Origin: Paenibacillus phyllosphaerae
Lineage (GTDB): Bacteria; Bacillota; Bacilli; Paenibacillales; Paenibacillaceae
Length of the DNA stretch: 64,000 nt
Reading direction: 5' to 3'
Assembly (NCBI RefSeq): GCF_014192105.1
Contig: NZ_JACHXK010000011.1
Span: 62,001 to 126,000, forward strand
The notes under the pieces were generated by a model. The model did no database searches and had not been told where the DNA came from. It saw only the letters and a list, made by a program, of their open reading frames with translations. Numbering within the stretch: the stretch's first letter is position 1; every line of letters begins with the position of its first letter. This document shows, one piece after another, positions 25,366 to 34,625 of the stretch. A program made the translations under genes and the position numbers.

Positions 25366-28300
25366 CTACGCCAGCTGCAGGCGAACATAGGCCGCTGCCA
25401 GATCCTGCACGCTTCGGTCTTGCGGATGCTGCTGCTCGAGTCGTTCCAGCATGAAGGCGAACATATCGCAGAGACTTGCGATCGTATCGGGCTCGAATAA
25501 GCCGGTTACGTATTCCCACTCGCATGCCAGATGATCCGCGCCGTCATAGATTTGCAAATTCAAGGAGAACATCCCCTCGTCCGGACTGATCGGCTTCAGC
25601 TGTAACGGCCGGCCGAAAAGTTCCGTCTGCATCTCCTTCACGCTATGGTAGGCGATGAGCGAGTCGGTTACCGCCCCGCGCGCTTCCGGCGTGTTCATGC
25701 GCAGCAGCTCGTACATCTCATCCAACTGCACATGCTCATACTTCCGCGATTCCCGTAGGTGCTGCACGAACGCGTGGCTGAATTCCGCGAGAGGCTGCTC
25801 TTGTTTGGCCTCGGAATGGACCCATAACGTATGGGTCAGCATTGCGACGGTCGGCTCGTCGGCAGCGATCGAATAATCGCGGGTCGGCGTGGCGAATACC
25901 ACCTCCGGACTTGCGGTGACCGCATGCAACATGCAGGCGTAGCCAAGCATCAGCCCTTCGAATACGGTCATCTGATGTGCAGCTGCCCATGCGCGCAGCG
26001 CCGACGTTCGCCCCTCGCCGATCCGGAAACGGAACACCTCGCTTTTGTGCGTATTCCCGCTTCCTGGCCGCTTATCGGTCGGCAGCTCCTCCATCCCGCC
26101 GTATTGCCGCAGACGCGTCTGCCAATACGCCTTGCTCGATTCGCGATTGCTATCGAAGGCCTCGTGCGCTTGCTCCACGATGGCCGCGAAGTTGTGGTCA
26201 GGCTCCGCGAGCGGAAGTCCGCCGTACAGACGATTCAAGTCCTGAACGATGACGGCTAACGAAGCGCCATCTACCGCGATATGATGGAAATCCATGAACA
26301 ACCATGCGCTGTCCGCGCTTTCAATCAGAGCAAAACGGAACGGCAGGCCGCCCGTCAGATCGAATGGCCGAATCAGCTGCTGCAGGTCAGGCCGGCCTTC
26401 CACGCGAGCAATCGTATAGACCGGCCCGTCGATTAGGGTCTGCATCATCTCCGTGCCCGCCATCGAGAATTGCAGCCTGAGCCCGTCATGCCTGGCGACG
26501 AGCTGCCGCAGCGCGTCCATCAACCGAGGAACGGATACCTCGGCTGCCAACTCGATCAGCAGCGGCACATTGTATCGGATCGAGTGCGGATTCACTTGGT
26601 AGTCGACGAAGAACGGCTTCTGCTGCTCGAGCAGCGGCAGCTGCTTGGCTTCGCTTCTGCGAGCGCCGCCGTCGATGCCGGATGCTGCCGGCTGTGCGGC
26701 CGCGCTTCCTTTGCCGAGGAATACCATCAAGTCGAGCAGCGTCGCGTGGGCGAGAATATCGACCGCGCTCACTTTCGTGCCAAAAGCGTTCGTCATGTCG
26801 CGCGCCAAATAAACGGCCATCAGGGAATCGATGCCTAGCTCGAAGAAGGATGTCGTCAGGTCCGTAACGGGGAATCCCGTACGGCTGCTGATCAGCTCCA
26901 TCATGCGTGCTTCATCCGTCTCGGAGGATGCCTCGGACGCTTCGGGCACTTCGGGCACACCATTCTCCTTCTCCGAAGCCGGCTGTTCCCGTTCGAAGAA
27001 CGATAGAATCCGCCCGTAATCGATCTTGCCGTTCTTGTTGAGCGGCATGGCATCGGCCACTCTCAGATGCGTCAGGATAACATGGGAAGGCGCAACGAGG
27101 CCGAATGCCTGGCGGATCGCCTCCCCATGGATCTCCCGCTGGCCGCGCACGGTGACGCAAGCCCCGATCTCCTTCCCGCCGAGCGAGTTCGTAACTACGC
27201 ATACCGCAGCCGACTCGATCTCGTCGATCGACTCGAGCATCGCTTCAACGGCAGCCAATTCGATCCGATAGCCGCGGATTTTGACCTGCCTGTCCTTGCG
27301 CCCGTAGTAATGAAGATTGCCCGCAGCATCCTGGCTCACCCGATCCCCGGTCCGGTACAGCTTCCCCTCGCCGAATGGATTGTCGACGAACCGCTCCGCG
27401 TTAAGCTCCGGACGATTGATGTAGCCGGCCCCTACCCCTTTGCCGCCGATATACAGCTCGCCGATCTCGCCTTGCGGGACGGGAAGCCCTTGCTCATTGA
27501 GAATATGGACGCTCGCATTGCGGATCGGTTTGCCGATCGGGATCGGCCCTAGCGTCTCGCTGTGCGGAATGCGGTAGGTCGTCGAGAAAGTGGTGCACTC
27601 GGTCGGACCGTAGCCGTTAACGACACGGATAGTCGAGCAAGCCTCCAGCACCTTGTTCACCGCAGCCTGATTGACGACATCCCCGCCGACGACCAGCTCG
27701 CGGATCCCTTCGAACATCGAGGGGTTCTGCTCTGCGGCAATATGGAACAGCGGAGCCGTCAGCCACATCGTCGTAATGCCGTAGGTACGTACCATGTCCT
27801 CTATATAGTCAAAATCCGTTAGTCCGCGCTTGCCCGGAATCACCAGCGTACCGCCGTTCAGCAGCGCTCCCCATACTTCGAATGTAGACGCATCGAAAGT
27901 AGGCGCGCCGGTCTGCAGCACGCGGATGTCGGCATCCAGCCGGACATAATCGGCATTTACGGTCAAATTAAGGATGTTCCCTTGCGTGACGCCGACCCCT
28001 TTGGGCTTGCCCGTCGTCCCGGAGGTGAACATGATGTAAGCGAGCGAGTCGTCCGTGACCGGCTGGCTGTCCGCTGCGGAACGGATCGCGTCCATTCTGA
28101 TGGCACGCTTCAGATTCAACGTTGGGGCCGACAGTTCCACGTCATCCCGGTCCGTCAGTACCAGCTTCACTTCAACATCGGCCGCCAGTTGTTCGATATG
28201 CGGCAGCGGATCTTCCATCGCCAAAGGCACGTACGCCGCACCCAGCTTCACGATCGCGATCATGGCCGCGACCCACTCGGCACTCCGGTCGCACAGCATC

Positions 28301-28485
28301 CCTATTCGGCTATCCTTCGTAACGCCAGCTTGCAGCAGCGCGCTGCTTAACGCATCGGCTTGCCGCTGAAGCGCTTGGTAAGTAAGCGCCGTGCCTTCGT
28401 GGATTACGGCCGTATGCTCCGGAGTCTGCGCCGCCATCGCATCGAAACGGCTGCCCAACGTCATGCCCATTATGTTACCGTGCAT
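25366..28485 (-). CDS. Nonribosomal peptide synthetase, A(Val) - T - C
   Basis: 1039 aa. A domain 10-490 (FTSGTTGKPKG, GYGPTEC, YRTGDR, NKNGKID); my reading of the specificity residues is DAFWVGGTFK, one conservative change from the known valine code DAFWIGGTFK. T domain FFELGIDSLMA (Ser 554) after an acidic Pro/Glu linker (500-525). A full-length C domain ends the protein, with an intact HHIAVDG. It probably condenses the valyl unit with the growing chain or passes it to the Ser module. Its start overlaps the ATP-grasp stop by 11 nt; ATGs at 28470 and 28464 are alternatives. Confidence 0.93.
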   Translation of the reverse strand: MHGNIMGMTLGSRFDAMAAQTPEHTAVIHEGTALTYQALQRQADALSSALLQAGVTKDSRIGMLCDRSAEWVAAMIAIVKLGAAYVPLAMEDPLPHIEQLAADVEVKLVLTDRDDVELSAPTLNLKRAIRMDAIRSAADSQPVTDDSLAYIMFTSGTTGKPKGVGVTQGNILNLTVNADYVRLDADIRVLQTGAPTFDASTFEVWGALLNGGTLVIPGKRGLTDFDYIEDMVRTYGITTMWLTAPLFHIAAEQNPSMFEGIRELVVGGDVVNQAAVNKVLEACSTIRVVNGYGPTECTTFSTTYRIPHSETLGPIPIGKPIRNASVHILNEQGLPVPQGEIGELYIGGKGVGAGYINRPELNAERFVDNPFGEGKLYRTGDRVSQDAAGNLHYYGRKDRQVKIRGYRIELAAVEAMLESIDEIESAAVCVVTNSLGGKEIGACVTVRGQREIHGEAIRQAFGLVAPSHVILTHLRVADAMPLNKNGKIDYGRILSFFEREQPASEKENGVPEVPEASEASSETDEARMMELISSRTGFPVTDLTTSFFELGIDSLMAVYLARDMTNAFGTKVSAVDILAHATLLDLMVFLGKGSAAAQPAASGIDGGARRSEAKQLPLLEQQKPFFVDYQVNPHSIRYNVPLLIELAAEVSVPRLMDALRQLVARHDGLRLQFSMAGTEMMQTLIDGPVYTIARVEGRPDLQQLIRPFDLTGGLPFRFALIESADSAWLFMDFHHIAVDGASLAVIVQDLNRLYGGLPLAEPDHNFAAIVEQAHEAFDSNRESSKAYWQTRLRQYGGMEELPTDKRPGSGNTHKSEVFRFRIGEGRTSALRAWAAAHQMTVFEGLMLGYACMLHAVTASPEVVFATPTRDYSIAADEPTVAMLTHTLWVHSEAKQEQPLAEFSHAFVQHLRESRKYEHVQLDEMYELLRMNTPEARGAVTDSLIAYHSVKEMQTELFGRPLQLKPISPDEGMFSLNLQIYDGADHLACEWEYVTGLFEPDTIASLCDMFAFMLERLEQQHPQDRSVQDLAAAYVRLQLA

Positions 28486-29740
28486 AGACTTCGTTGCCTC
28501 CCGGAACCGTAAGTTTCGGAACGAGCGTTGCCCGGATCTCCTGGATCCGGCCCGCGAAGGATTCCCAGTCCGGCGCCTCGCCGTACACGATGCCGAGGTT
28601 GCTCTGCGTGCCCAGCCTGTAATCGATCAGTTGTCCCTTGTCCTTGGTCATCTCGATATGCAGAACGCCGTCCAAGCCTACGGCCTCTTCCGTGCCGTTC
28701 ATGCCGGCGAGCCATGCGGGCTCGCTAACCGGCGCCGGCACGAACACCTGATAGACGACCGAATCATTGCGTCTTGCCGCGAATTTCACTTCTTGTCCCA
28801 AGGCAGCCTGCAGGGCGACCCGAACGAGATCTACCCCCATTGCCCGCTTCACGATCTCGGGCACATAGCCGCCAAGACGCCCGTTAACCTCGATGATCTT
28901 CGGACCGTCTGCGGTAAGCTTGATCTCCGTATGCGTAACGCCGTCGGCGATGCCCATCGCTTGAATGGCTTGCGATTCGAGCGCGCTAATCCGCTCCGCC
29001 AGCTCCGGGGAGAACGGATGCGGCACGAACATGCCCGTCTCGGCAAAATGCGCCGTGAGCGGCAATTTGGCCGTAATGCACACCTGCTGCGATACGCCAT
29101 GCCGATGAACCGATTCCACCGATACATAATCGCCGTAGAACTGACCTTGCATAGCCGGATCGCCTGCCAAATATTCCTCCAACACATACTCGCCGTCGGC
29201 CGGGCTTGCAGATAGCGCTTGCCGCAGCTCGTCGAGCGTATTCACCTTCACCGTCCATCGGCTGCCGGCGCCGACGCGCGGCTTGAGGACGGACGGGAAC
29301 CCTACGCTTGTTGCGGTTCGTTCGGGATGGCTCCGGTCGACGATCGCGTGGCGCACGGTATGCACGCCGCAATCGCCCAGCCGTTCCCGCTGCGCATATT
29401 TGTCCGTCAAATAAAGGAGCGTCTCGCCGGAATGCGCAGTCAGCCCAAGCTCAGCGGCATACCGGGTTACGGTAGGCAGCTCGTACTCGCTGAACGTGAC
29501 GATCCCCGCGACTTGTTCCTGACGGAGCAGCGCCACGGCTTCGTGGTCGCTGAGCGATGCCAGATTATGCACGCCGGCATGATTCTTGAGCAGTTCCAAC
29601 TGAGCCTTATCCTTCTGCGGGCAATCGGCCGCATAGAGGAATACCGGCTGGCAAAGGCCCAGCGTCGCGGCTTTGATCGTGAGAGGGGAGGCAGAGCCTT
29701 CCCCATGGATGACGGCTATCTTAGGCAGATTAGAAGTCAT
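28475..29740 (-). CDS. ATP-grasp ligase (amino-acid ligase type) in the NRPS cluster
   Basis: 421 aa. N-terminal Rossmann-like part (KIAVIHGEGSASPL), then the ATP-grasp fold: GFPSVLKPRVGAGS (ATP-binding Lys, about residue 150), EEYLAGD (about 198), HTEIKLTADGPKIIEVNGRL (metal-binding Glu and Asn, about 278-297). This is the L-amino-acid-ligase/carbamoylphosphate-synthase-like group. It could ligate a free amino acid to an intermediate outside the NRPS, as in dapdiamide- or rhizocticin-type pathways. The product is not predictable. Located between two NRPS genes, 11 nt after the Thr-module gene. Confidence 0.9.
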   Translation of the reverse strand: MTSNLPKIAVIHGEGSASPLTIKAATLGLCQPVFLYAADCPQKDKAQLELLKNHAGVHNLASLSDHEAVALLRQEQVAGIVTFSEYELPTVTRYAAELGLTAHSGETLLYLTDKYAQRERLGDCGVHTVRHAIVDRSHPERTATSVGFPSVLKPRVGAGSRWTVKVNTLDELRQALSASPADGEYVLEEYLAGDPAMQGQFYGDYVSVESVHRHGVSQQVCITAKLPLTAHFAETGMFVPHPFSPELAERISALESQAIQAMGIADGVTHTEIKLTADGPKIIEVNGRLGGYVPEIVKRAMGVDLVRVALQAALGQEVKFAARRNDSVVYQVFVPAPVSEPAWLAGMNGTEEAVGLDGVLHIEMTKDKGQLIDYRLGTQSNLGIVYGEAPDWESFAGRIQEIRATLVPKLTVPGGNEVYAR

Positions 29741-29751
29741 GACGTGCCTCC

Positions 29752-32532
29752 CTATCGGATGGATTTGCTGGATACGAACTGCTGCAGCGCATTCGGGGAG
29801 GAATGGATGTATAGATCCCGCAGCGTCAGGGCGCTGTCGACTTCCTTCTTCAAGGCGGACAAGAGCTCGACAGCCAGCAGCGAGTTGCCCCCGGACTCGA
29901 AGAAATTGTCATCCGGTCCGATCGCATGTCCCAGCACCTTGCTCCACAGCGACAGATAACCGTCCGCGCTGTTGCCCGTATCGCTCGCGCGCTCCTCCTG
30001 CTGCGGCTCATTCAGCTTCAGCGTCAAGGCGCCGTAGTCGACTTTTCCGTTGATCGTCATCGGAATCTCACCAACCCGGACGATGCGGGCCGGGATCATA
30101 TATTCCGGCATCTTGTTCTTCAGCTCGCCCCGAACGCTATCCCCGTGCAGGCGATCCGCGCTTTCGATGAACGCCACGATCTGCTTGTGGGAAGATTCGC
30201 CGTCTTGGCCGTCATGCAGCATCACCGCGACATTGCGGATATTCGGCAATTTTTGAATAACGGCGCGTATCTCGTCCAGCTCGATCCGGAAACCGCGCAG
30301 CTTCACCTGGCTGTCCATCCGTCCCAGGTAATCGACGCTTGCGTCGGGTCTCATGCGTCCCAGATCGCCGCTGCGGTACCATCTGCGGCCATCCTTCGGA
30401 TCGATGACGAAGCGCTGGCTCGTAAGCTCCTCGCGGTTGTGATAGCCGTGCGACAGACCGGCTCCGCCGACCCAGATCTCGCCCTCCATCCCATAGAAAC
30501 TAGGCTCGCCTCGCTCGTCCCGGATCGAGATTTCCCAGCCCGGCAGCGCAACGCCGACCGATTTCGCCAGAAACTCCGGATCCCGGTGACGGATGTTGCG
30601 GTAAGTGACGTGAACGGTCGTCTCCGTAATGCCATACATATTGACCAATCGGCAGCAGCTGACCGGGTAACGCTCCAGCCAATTCGACAGCTTGTACGTG
30701 TCGAGCGCTTCGCCGCCGAAGATGACCAGCCTGATCGACGTCAGTTTCGCCTGGCGCTGCTCATGGTCTACCTTCGTCAACGCATAGAAGGCCGACGGCG
30801 TCTGATTCAGCACCGTTACCTGTTTCTCGGCGAGCAGCTCGTAGAAATCATACGGCGAACGGGCCGTCTGGCGCGGAACGACGACCAGATGCCCGCCGGT
30901 CAGCAGGCTGCCCCACATTTCCCACACGGAGAAGTCGAAGGAAGCCGAGTGGAACATCGTCCACACATCGCGATGAGTCAGCCTGAATTCCTGCTCGGTC
31001 GCCTCGATCAACGACATAATATTCCGTGGCGGCACCATGACGCCCTTCGGTTGGCCGGTCGTGCCGGAGGTATAGATCATGTACGCCACGTCCGCGACGA
31101 TGTTCGGCAAAACGACGGAGTCCAGCTTGTCCGGCTCCTCTTCGATCAGCAGCTCCGGCGCGATGCGACGTAGCGCATCCAGGGCGGACAGCTCCTTCGA
31201 ACGAGTAATGATATGCGTCGCTTGCGAGTCCTCCATGACGAACGTAATCCGCTCCTGCGGATAATTCGGATCGACCGGAATATAAGTGCCGCCGGCCTTC
31301 ACGATCGCGGCCATGATCAGCACAAGCTCGACCGTCTGATCCAAGGAGACGATCACTTTGTCGCCGGGATGGAGACCCGAGGCGATCAGCTTCTTAGCGA
31401 TCGTATCGCTTTTCAGCTTGAATTCCGCATAGGTGATACTGCCGTCTTCGCCCGATACGGCCGTCTTGCCCGGGTAGGCTGCCGCAACCGCTTCAAGCCG
31501 CGCAAGCAGAGCCAGATTGTCCGGCTGTCCGATACGGCCCTTCTTCGATGGCGTATGGCTGACCGCTGCTTGGGAAGGCAGCGGCAGATTCAGCCATTGG
31601 TGCGGCGACAGATCGCTGCGCTCCGCCTGCGCTTGCAGATAGAACTGAATCAGCTGGGCGAATTGCTGAAGCACGGCCGGCTGCACCATCTTTTCGCTAG
31701 CCGCGACATCCAGGGCATGCAGAGTTCCGTTATACGTCGTAACACTCACGGTGACGGGGTAGAGCGCAGTCAAGCAAGGTGTATAGGCATCGTTCGGATT
31801 AGCGAGATCGGAGATGATAATGCCCGCGTCGATCGCACTGTGCGCCCCGTCCGCATGAATACCCTCGTCCTTGAACTGGAGCTGCTTGTTATCGTCCAGC
31901 CAGCCCGTCCGGATCGTCCTCGCGGCTTGGTCGTTCGCTTCGATCCGGATCTTGCCGTTCTTCGAACCGTACCGGTCCAGCGTCAAGAGCAGCGCGTAGG
32001 CAATCGCCGACGATACGCGGGCGGAATCGAATACGCCTTCCGGCACAGGCAGCTGCGCGCGGTAAGACTGCGAATATCCGGCCTTGCTGCTCCAGTTCGG
32101 AACGCCCCATTTGGGCCGAATATACGAGCCGTACTTAGGCTTGGCCGCATCCGAGACCGCGAAGTCTGGACGACGCTCCGACAAATAATCGCTCAACTGC
32201 AGCAGATCTTGGAATGTCGCGCGTTCCCGGTTCGCCACGATGATCAGATCGGCTTCGTCTTCGCTTGCCACCGCCAGAATGACCCGCATGCGTCCCGTGC
32301 AGCCGATGGATCTCGCCGACTCCCTGCGAACGAACTCCTCGTGCTGTTCCTTCGAGGCCGTGCGCTCCACCCAAGCATGCATGACATCCCGCAGCGCTTC
32401 GTCTCCGTTGACGCCGCGCAGGATCGAATCTATCGTTCCGATCACGGATGCATGGGTAAGACGACGGACGAACACCTGGGTTACAGCTGCCTGATCCATC
32501 TCGAGCGCCGATATGAAGTTGTTTGCTTGCAT
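29752..32532 (-). CDS. Nonribosomal peptide synthetase, degenerate C - A(Thr) - T
   Basis: 926 aa. Residues 1-330 have condensation-domain layout, but the catalytic HHxxxDG site is replaced by NRERATF (101-107, after DLIIVA), so this domain cannot condense. A domain 345-835 (YTSGTTGQPKG, MYGITETTVH, YRSGDLGR, INGKVD); specificity residues DFWNIGMVHK equal the standard L-threonine code. T domain FFESGGNSLLAV near 880. It probably loads Thr as starter or supplies it in trans. Position: first NRPS of the operon, 21 nt after the SDR gene. Confidence 0.93.
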   Translation of the reverse strand: MQANNFISALEMDQAAVTQVFVRRLTHASVIGTIDSILRGVNGDEALRDVMHAWVERTASKEQHEEFVRRESARSIGCTGRMRVILAVASEDEADLIIVANRERATFQDLLQLSDYLSERRPDFAVSDAAKPKYGSYIRPKWGVPNWSSKAGYSQSYRAQLPVPEGVFDSARVSSAIAYALLLTLDRYGSKNGKIRIEANDQAARTIRTGWLDDNKQLQFKDEGIHADGAHSAIDAGIIISDLANPNDAYTPCLTALYPVTVSVTTYNGTLHALDVAASEKMVQPAVLQQFAQLIQFYLQAQAERSDLSPHQWLNLPLPSQAAVSHTPSKKGRIGQPDNLALLARLEAVAAAYPGKTAVSGEDGSITYAEFKLKSDTIAKKLIASGLHPGDKVIVSLDQTVELVLIMAAIVKAGGTYIPVDPNYPQERITFVMEDSQATHIITRSKELSALDALRRIAPELLIEEEPDKLDSVVLPNIVADVAYMIYTSGTTGQPKGVMVPPRNIMSLIEATEQEFRLTHRDVWTMFHSASFDFSVWEMWGSLLTGGHLVVVPRQTARSPYDFYELLAEKQVTVLNQTPSAFYALTKVDHEQRQAKLTSIRLVIFGGEALDTYKLSNWLERYPVSCCRLVNMYGITETTVHVTYRNIRHRDPEFLAKSVGVALPGWEISIRDERGEPSFYGMEGEIWVGGAGLSHGYHNREELTSQRFVIDPKDGRRWYRSGDLGRMRPDASVDYLGRMDSQVKLRGFRIELDEIRAVIQKLPNIRNVAVMLHDGQDGESSHKQIVAFIESADRLHGDSVRGELKNKMPEYMIPARIVRVGEIPMTINGKVDYGALTLKLNEPQQEERASDTGNSADGYLSLWSKVLGHAIGPDDNFFESGGNSLLAVELLSALKKEVDSALTLRDLYIHSSPNALQQFVSSKSIR

Positions 32533-32553
32533 GATTATAAATTCCCTCCAGTG

Positions 32554-33381
32554 CTATTTGGCTGCGTAACCGGCATCTACCGTTACTGTCGTTCCCGTCA
32601 CCCGATGCGACCCGTCGCTGGCCAGCCAAAGCATAGCCTCCGCTACGTCCATCGGAGATACCACCGTATTCATTGCGACCGATGCCAGATCGATCGATTC
32701 CTGATCCCCCAATCGAATGCCTAATGCGTCCGCGACCACCTTCGTCATATGGCCGTCCAACCGTTCATCGTCATATACCGGACCTGGGCAAATGGCATTC
32801 ACTCGAATATTGTAAGACGCGTAATCCAGCGCCGCGGATTTGGTCAACCCGACTACCCCATGCTTGGATGCTACATAGCCGGCAAAATGCTTATAGCCGA
32901 GCAACCCCGCCGTGGACGCGATATTAACCATGCTCCCATGCTGCTGTTCGATCATGACCGGCGCTACCGCCTTAATGAGCCGCCATGGACCGGACAGGTT
33001 AACGCCCATCAGCACTTCCCACTCTTCGCTCGTATACAGATGCGTCGCTTTGCCCGCCGGAGCGCCGATGCCGGCATTGTTGACCAGTGTGTCGATGCGG
33101 CCAAACCGTTGCAGCCCGGCTTCCACGAGCGCCGTGACATCGTCCATGCTGCCCACGTCCGCCAGCTGCGTCAGCACGCTTGCGCCGTAAGCCCTGCATT
33201 GTTCGGCCGTCACCTCAAGCTGGTCGCTGGACGACAGCTGGTACGGGACGAAATCTTTGGCGCCGCCAATGTCGGTGAGGATGAGATCCGCGCCTTCTTG
33301 TGCCGCTCGCAGCGCGCATGCCCGTCCGATCCCGCGCCCGGCACCGGTAATTAAGACAACCTTGTCTTGTAACCTACTCAT
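32554..33381 (-). CDS. SDR-family oxidoreductase in the NRPS cluster
   Basis: 275 aa. NAD(P)-binding TGAGRGIGRA (residues 11-20), NNAG (about 95), catalytic Ser (NIASTAG, about 150) and YVASKH (Tyr/Lys about 165-169), then PGPV. A classical short-chain dehydrogenase, slightly longer than average because of an insert after the second strand. ATG 33381 overlaps the thioesterase stop by 8 nt. It may oxidise a hydroxyl (Ser/Thr-derived) or reduce a keto group of the peptide. Substrate unknown. Confidence 0.9.
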   Translation of the reverse strand: MSRLQDKVVLITGAGRGIGRACALRAAQEGADLILTDIGGAKDFVPYQLSSSDQLEVTAEQCRAYGASVLTQLADVGSMDDVTALVEAGLQRFGRIDTLVNNAGIGAPAGKATHLYTSEEWEVLMGVNLSGPWRLIKAVAPVMIEQQHGSMVNIASTAGLLGYKHFAGYVASKHGVVGLTKSAALDYASYNIRVNAICPGPVYDDERLDGHMTKVVADALGIRLGDQESIDLASVAMNTVVSPMDVAEAMLWLASDGSHRVTGTTVTVDAGYAAK

Positions 33382-34120
33382 GGTGGAGGGCACCTTCCTT
33401 ATACAGTTTTGCAAGTGTACCTTGGATGATGGTCTTCGCTTGGTGGGAGTTGTGGGTGATGTACATATGCTCGCCGTTCACTTCGAACAGCTCGAATTCG
33501 CCGGATGTGCACGCTTGCCAGCGGGCAACGTCTTCTTGCGATACAAAGGAGTCTTCTGTGGCATACATAGCTGTGATGGAAGCATGGATGGAATCTCTTG
33601 ATGCGGGGATGTAAGTCTCGTCCATTTCGAAATCGGCCCGAAGCGCCGGCAGCAGCAGTTCTCTGAGTTCCGGAATGGCGAAAGCATGGTGCGTAAAGCC
33701 GGTGAGGTTCTGGACCTCTTCGACGAAGCAATCGTCTGCGCAGGAGGAAAGTTTATAAGTGCGCGTGCTATGCGGCGTAGATGCCGCGCTGATGAACAAC
33801 CGGACCAGTTCTACGGTGCCGCGGCTCTCCAGCCGTCTGGCCACTTCGAAAGCCATCGTTGCCCCTAGGAAGCAGTGTCCGAAAAGAGCGACGGGATGGG
33901 CGCCATTCTCCGTCTCGATCATGGAGGCGAAGGCGTCTGCCGCCGTATGGAGATCCCGGTAAGGTTCCTCGGCAATGAGCCGCTCCCGCCCGGGCAGTTG
34001 AACCGGCACAACCTCAACCGAATCCCCGAAATAATCGTTCCAGCCGTTATAGAAGCTGGCTCCTGCTCCTGCGAACGGGAAGCAGTACAGCTTGACAGGC
34101 ACCGTCAAATTTTGCGACAT
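33374..34120 (-). CDS. Stand-alone thioesterase with a Cys-containing, expanded nucleophile loop
   Basis: 248 aa, thioesterase II fold: LYCFPFAGAGASFYNGW, VPVQLPGRERL, and His in NGEHMYITHN (about 225). The usual GHSMG elbow reads GHCFLGATMAFE: Ser is Cys and one residue is inserted. This gene heads the operon, behind a -10 with a large dyad. Because it keeps the fold and His, it may still be active as a Cys enzyme, perhaps acyl transfer or ring formation instead of hydrolysis; a decayed protein is the alternative. Confidence 0.85.
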   Translation of the reverse strand: MSQNLTVPVKLYCFPFAGAGASFYNGWNDYFGDSVEVVPVQLPGRERLIAEEPYRDLHTAADAFASMIETENGAHPVALFGHCFLGATMAFEVARRLESRGTVELVRLFISAASTPHSTRTYKLSSCADDCFVEEVQNLTGFTHHAFAIPELRELLLPALRADFEMDETYIPASRDSIHASITAMYATEDSFVSQEDVARWQACTSGEFELFEVNGEHMYITHNSHQAKTIIQGTLAKLYKEGALHHE

Positions 34121-34160
34121 CCGTTGATCACCTATTTTCTATTTTTTTCAATTCTTGCCT

Positions 34161-34207
34161 ATTATATAAGATTTTTGTTTGATAGAATAGAGTTTACAAA
34201 AATCTTA
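34161..34207 (-). promoter_or_regulatory. Promoter and operator-like dyad of the NRPS operon
   Basis: Minus-strand -10 TATAAT (34166-34161). Directly upstream is a perfect 12-bp inverted repeat, TAAGATTTTTGT (34167-34178) and ACAAAAATCTTA (34196-34207), with a 17-nt spacer spanning the -35 position, where no good hexamer is found. This is the only clear promoter for the ten-gene cluster. Confidence 0.6.
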
Positions 34208-34348
34208 CAGTTTGGTACTATAGAGCCTTTTCCCTCGCCCCTTCCCCCTCCGCCAAGGGGAACCAAGGGCCACGGCCCTCTGGACACCCGTAACTAGCTA
34301 GACTCGGACGCGGCCGTCTTCGATCTGTCCTTTCGCGGTTGGCCCGCT

Positions 34349-34404
34349 TTTGTCTTGGCGGAATATTGCAGGTAGTTCGATATGCGGGATTCCGCCAAGA
34401 CAAA
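34349..34404. repeat. Large inverted repeat in a non-coding stretch
   Basis: Perfect 16-bp arms TTTGTCTTGGCGGAAT and ATTCCGCCAAGACAAA separated by 24 nt. The region 34208-34600 otherwise holds no gene I can support; it is GC-rich with several short C/G-runs. There is no T-run right after the repeat, so it is not a standard terminator. Possibly a dispersed palindromic element. Confidence 0.65.
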
Positions 34405-34625
34405 GCTCTACGGCGAGCTTCGTTCGCGGCGTCGGTGCCTTGGGAGCTGACCTGGTAGGCTTGTGCAGCTTGCAGCATACGTGCGGACTCTCGCTTGACG
34501 TCCCCTTCGTGGACACGCTTGAAATGAAGGAACAAGAGGTCGATTGCTTCTTCACCGCTCGGTTCGGCGCAACTTTGTCAAAAAACTGTAACGTTTATGC
34601 CTATAGACAGCAGACCCAAAAGGAG

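Noticed and set aside
34350-34625. N-terminal extension of the lipoprotein frame
   Set aside because: Would put 90 unrelated residues before a clear lipoprotein signal peptide; also covers the large inverted repeat.
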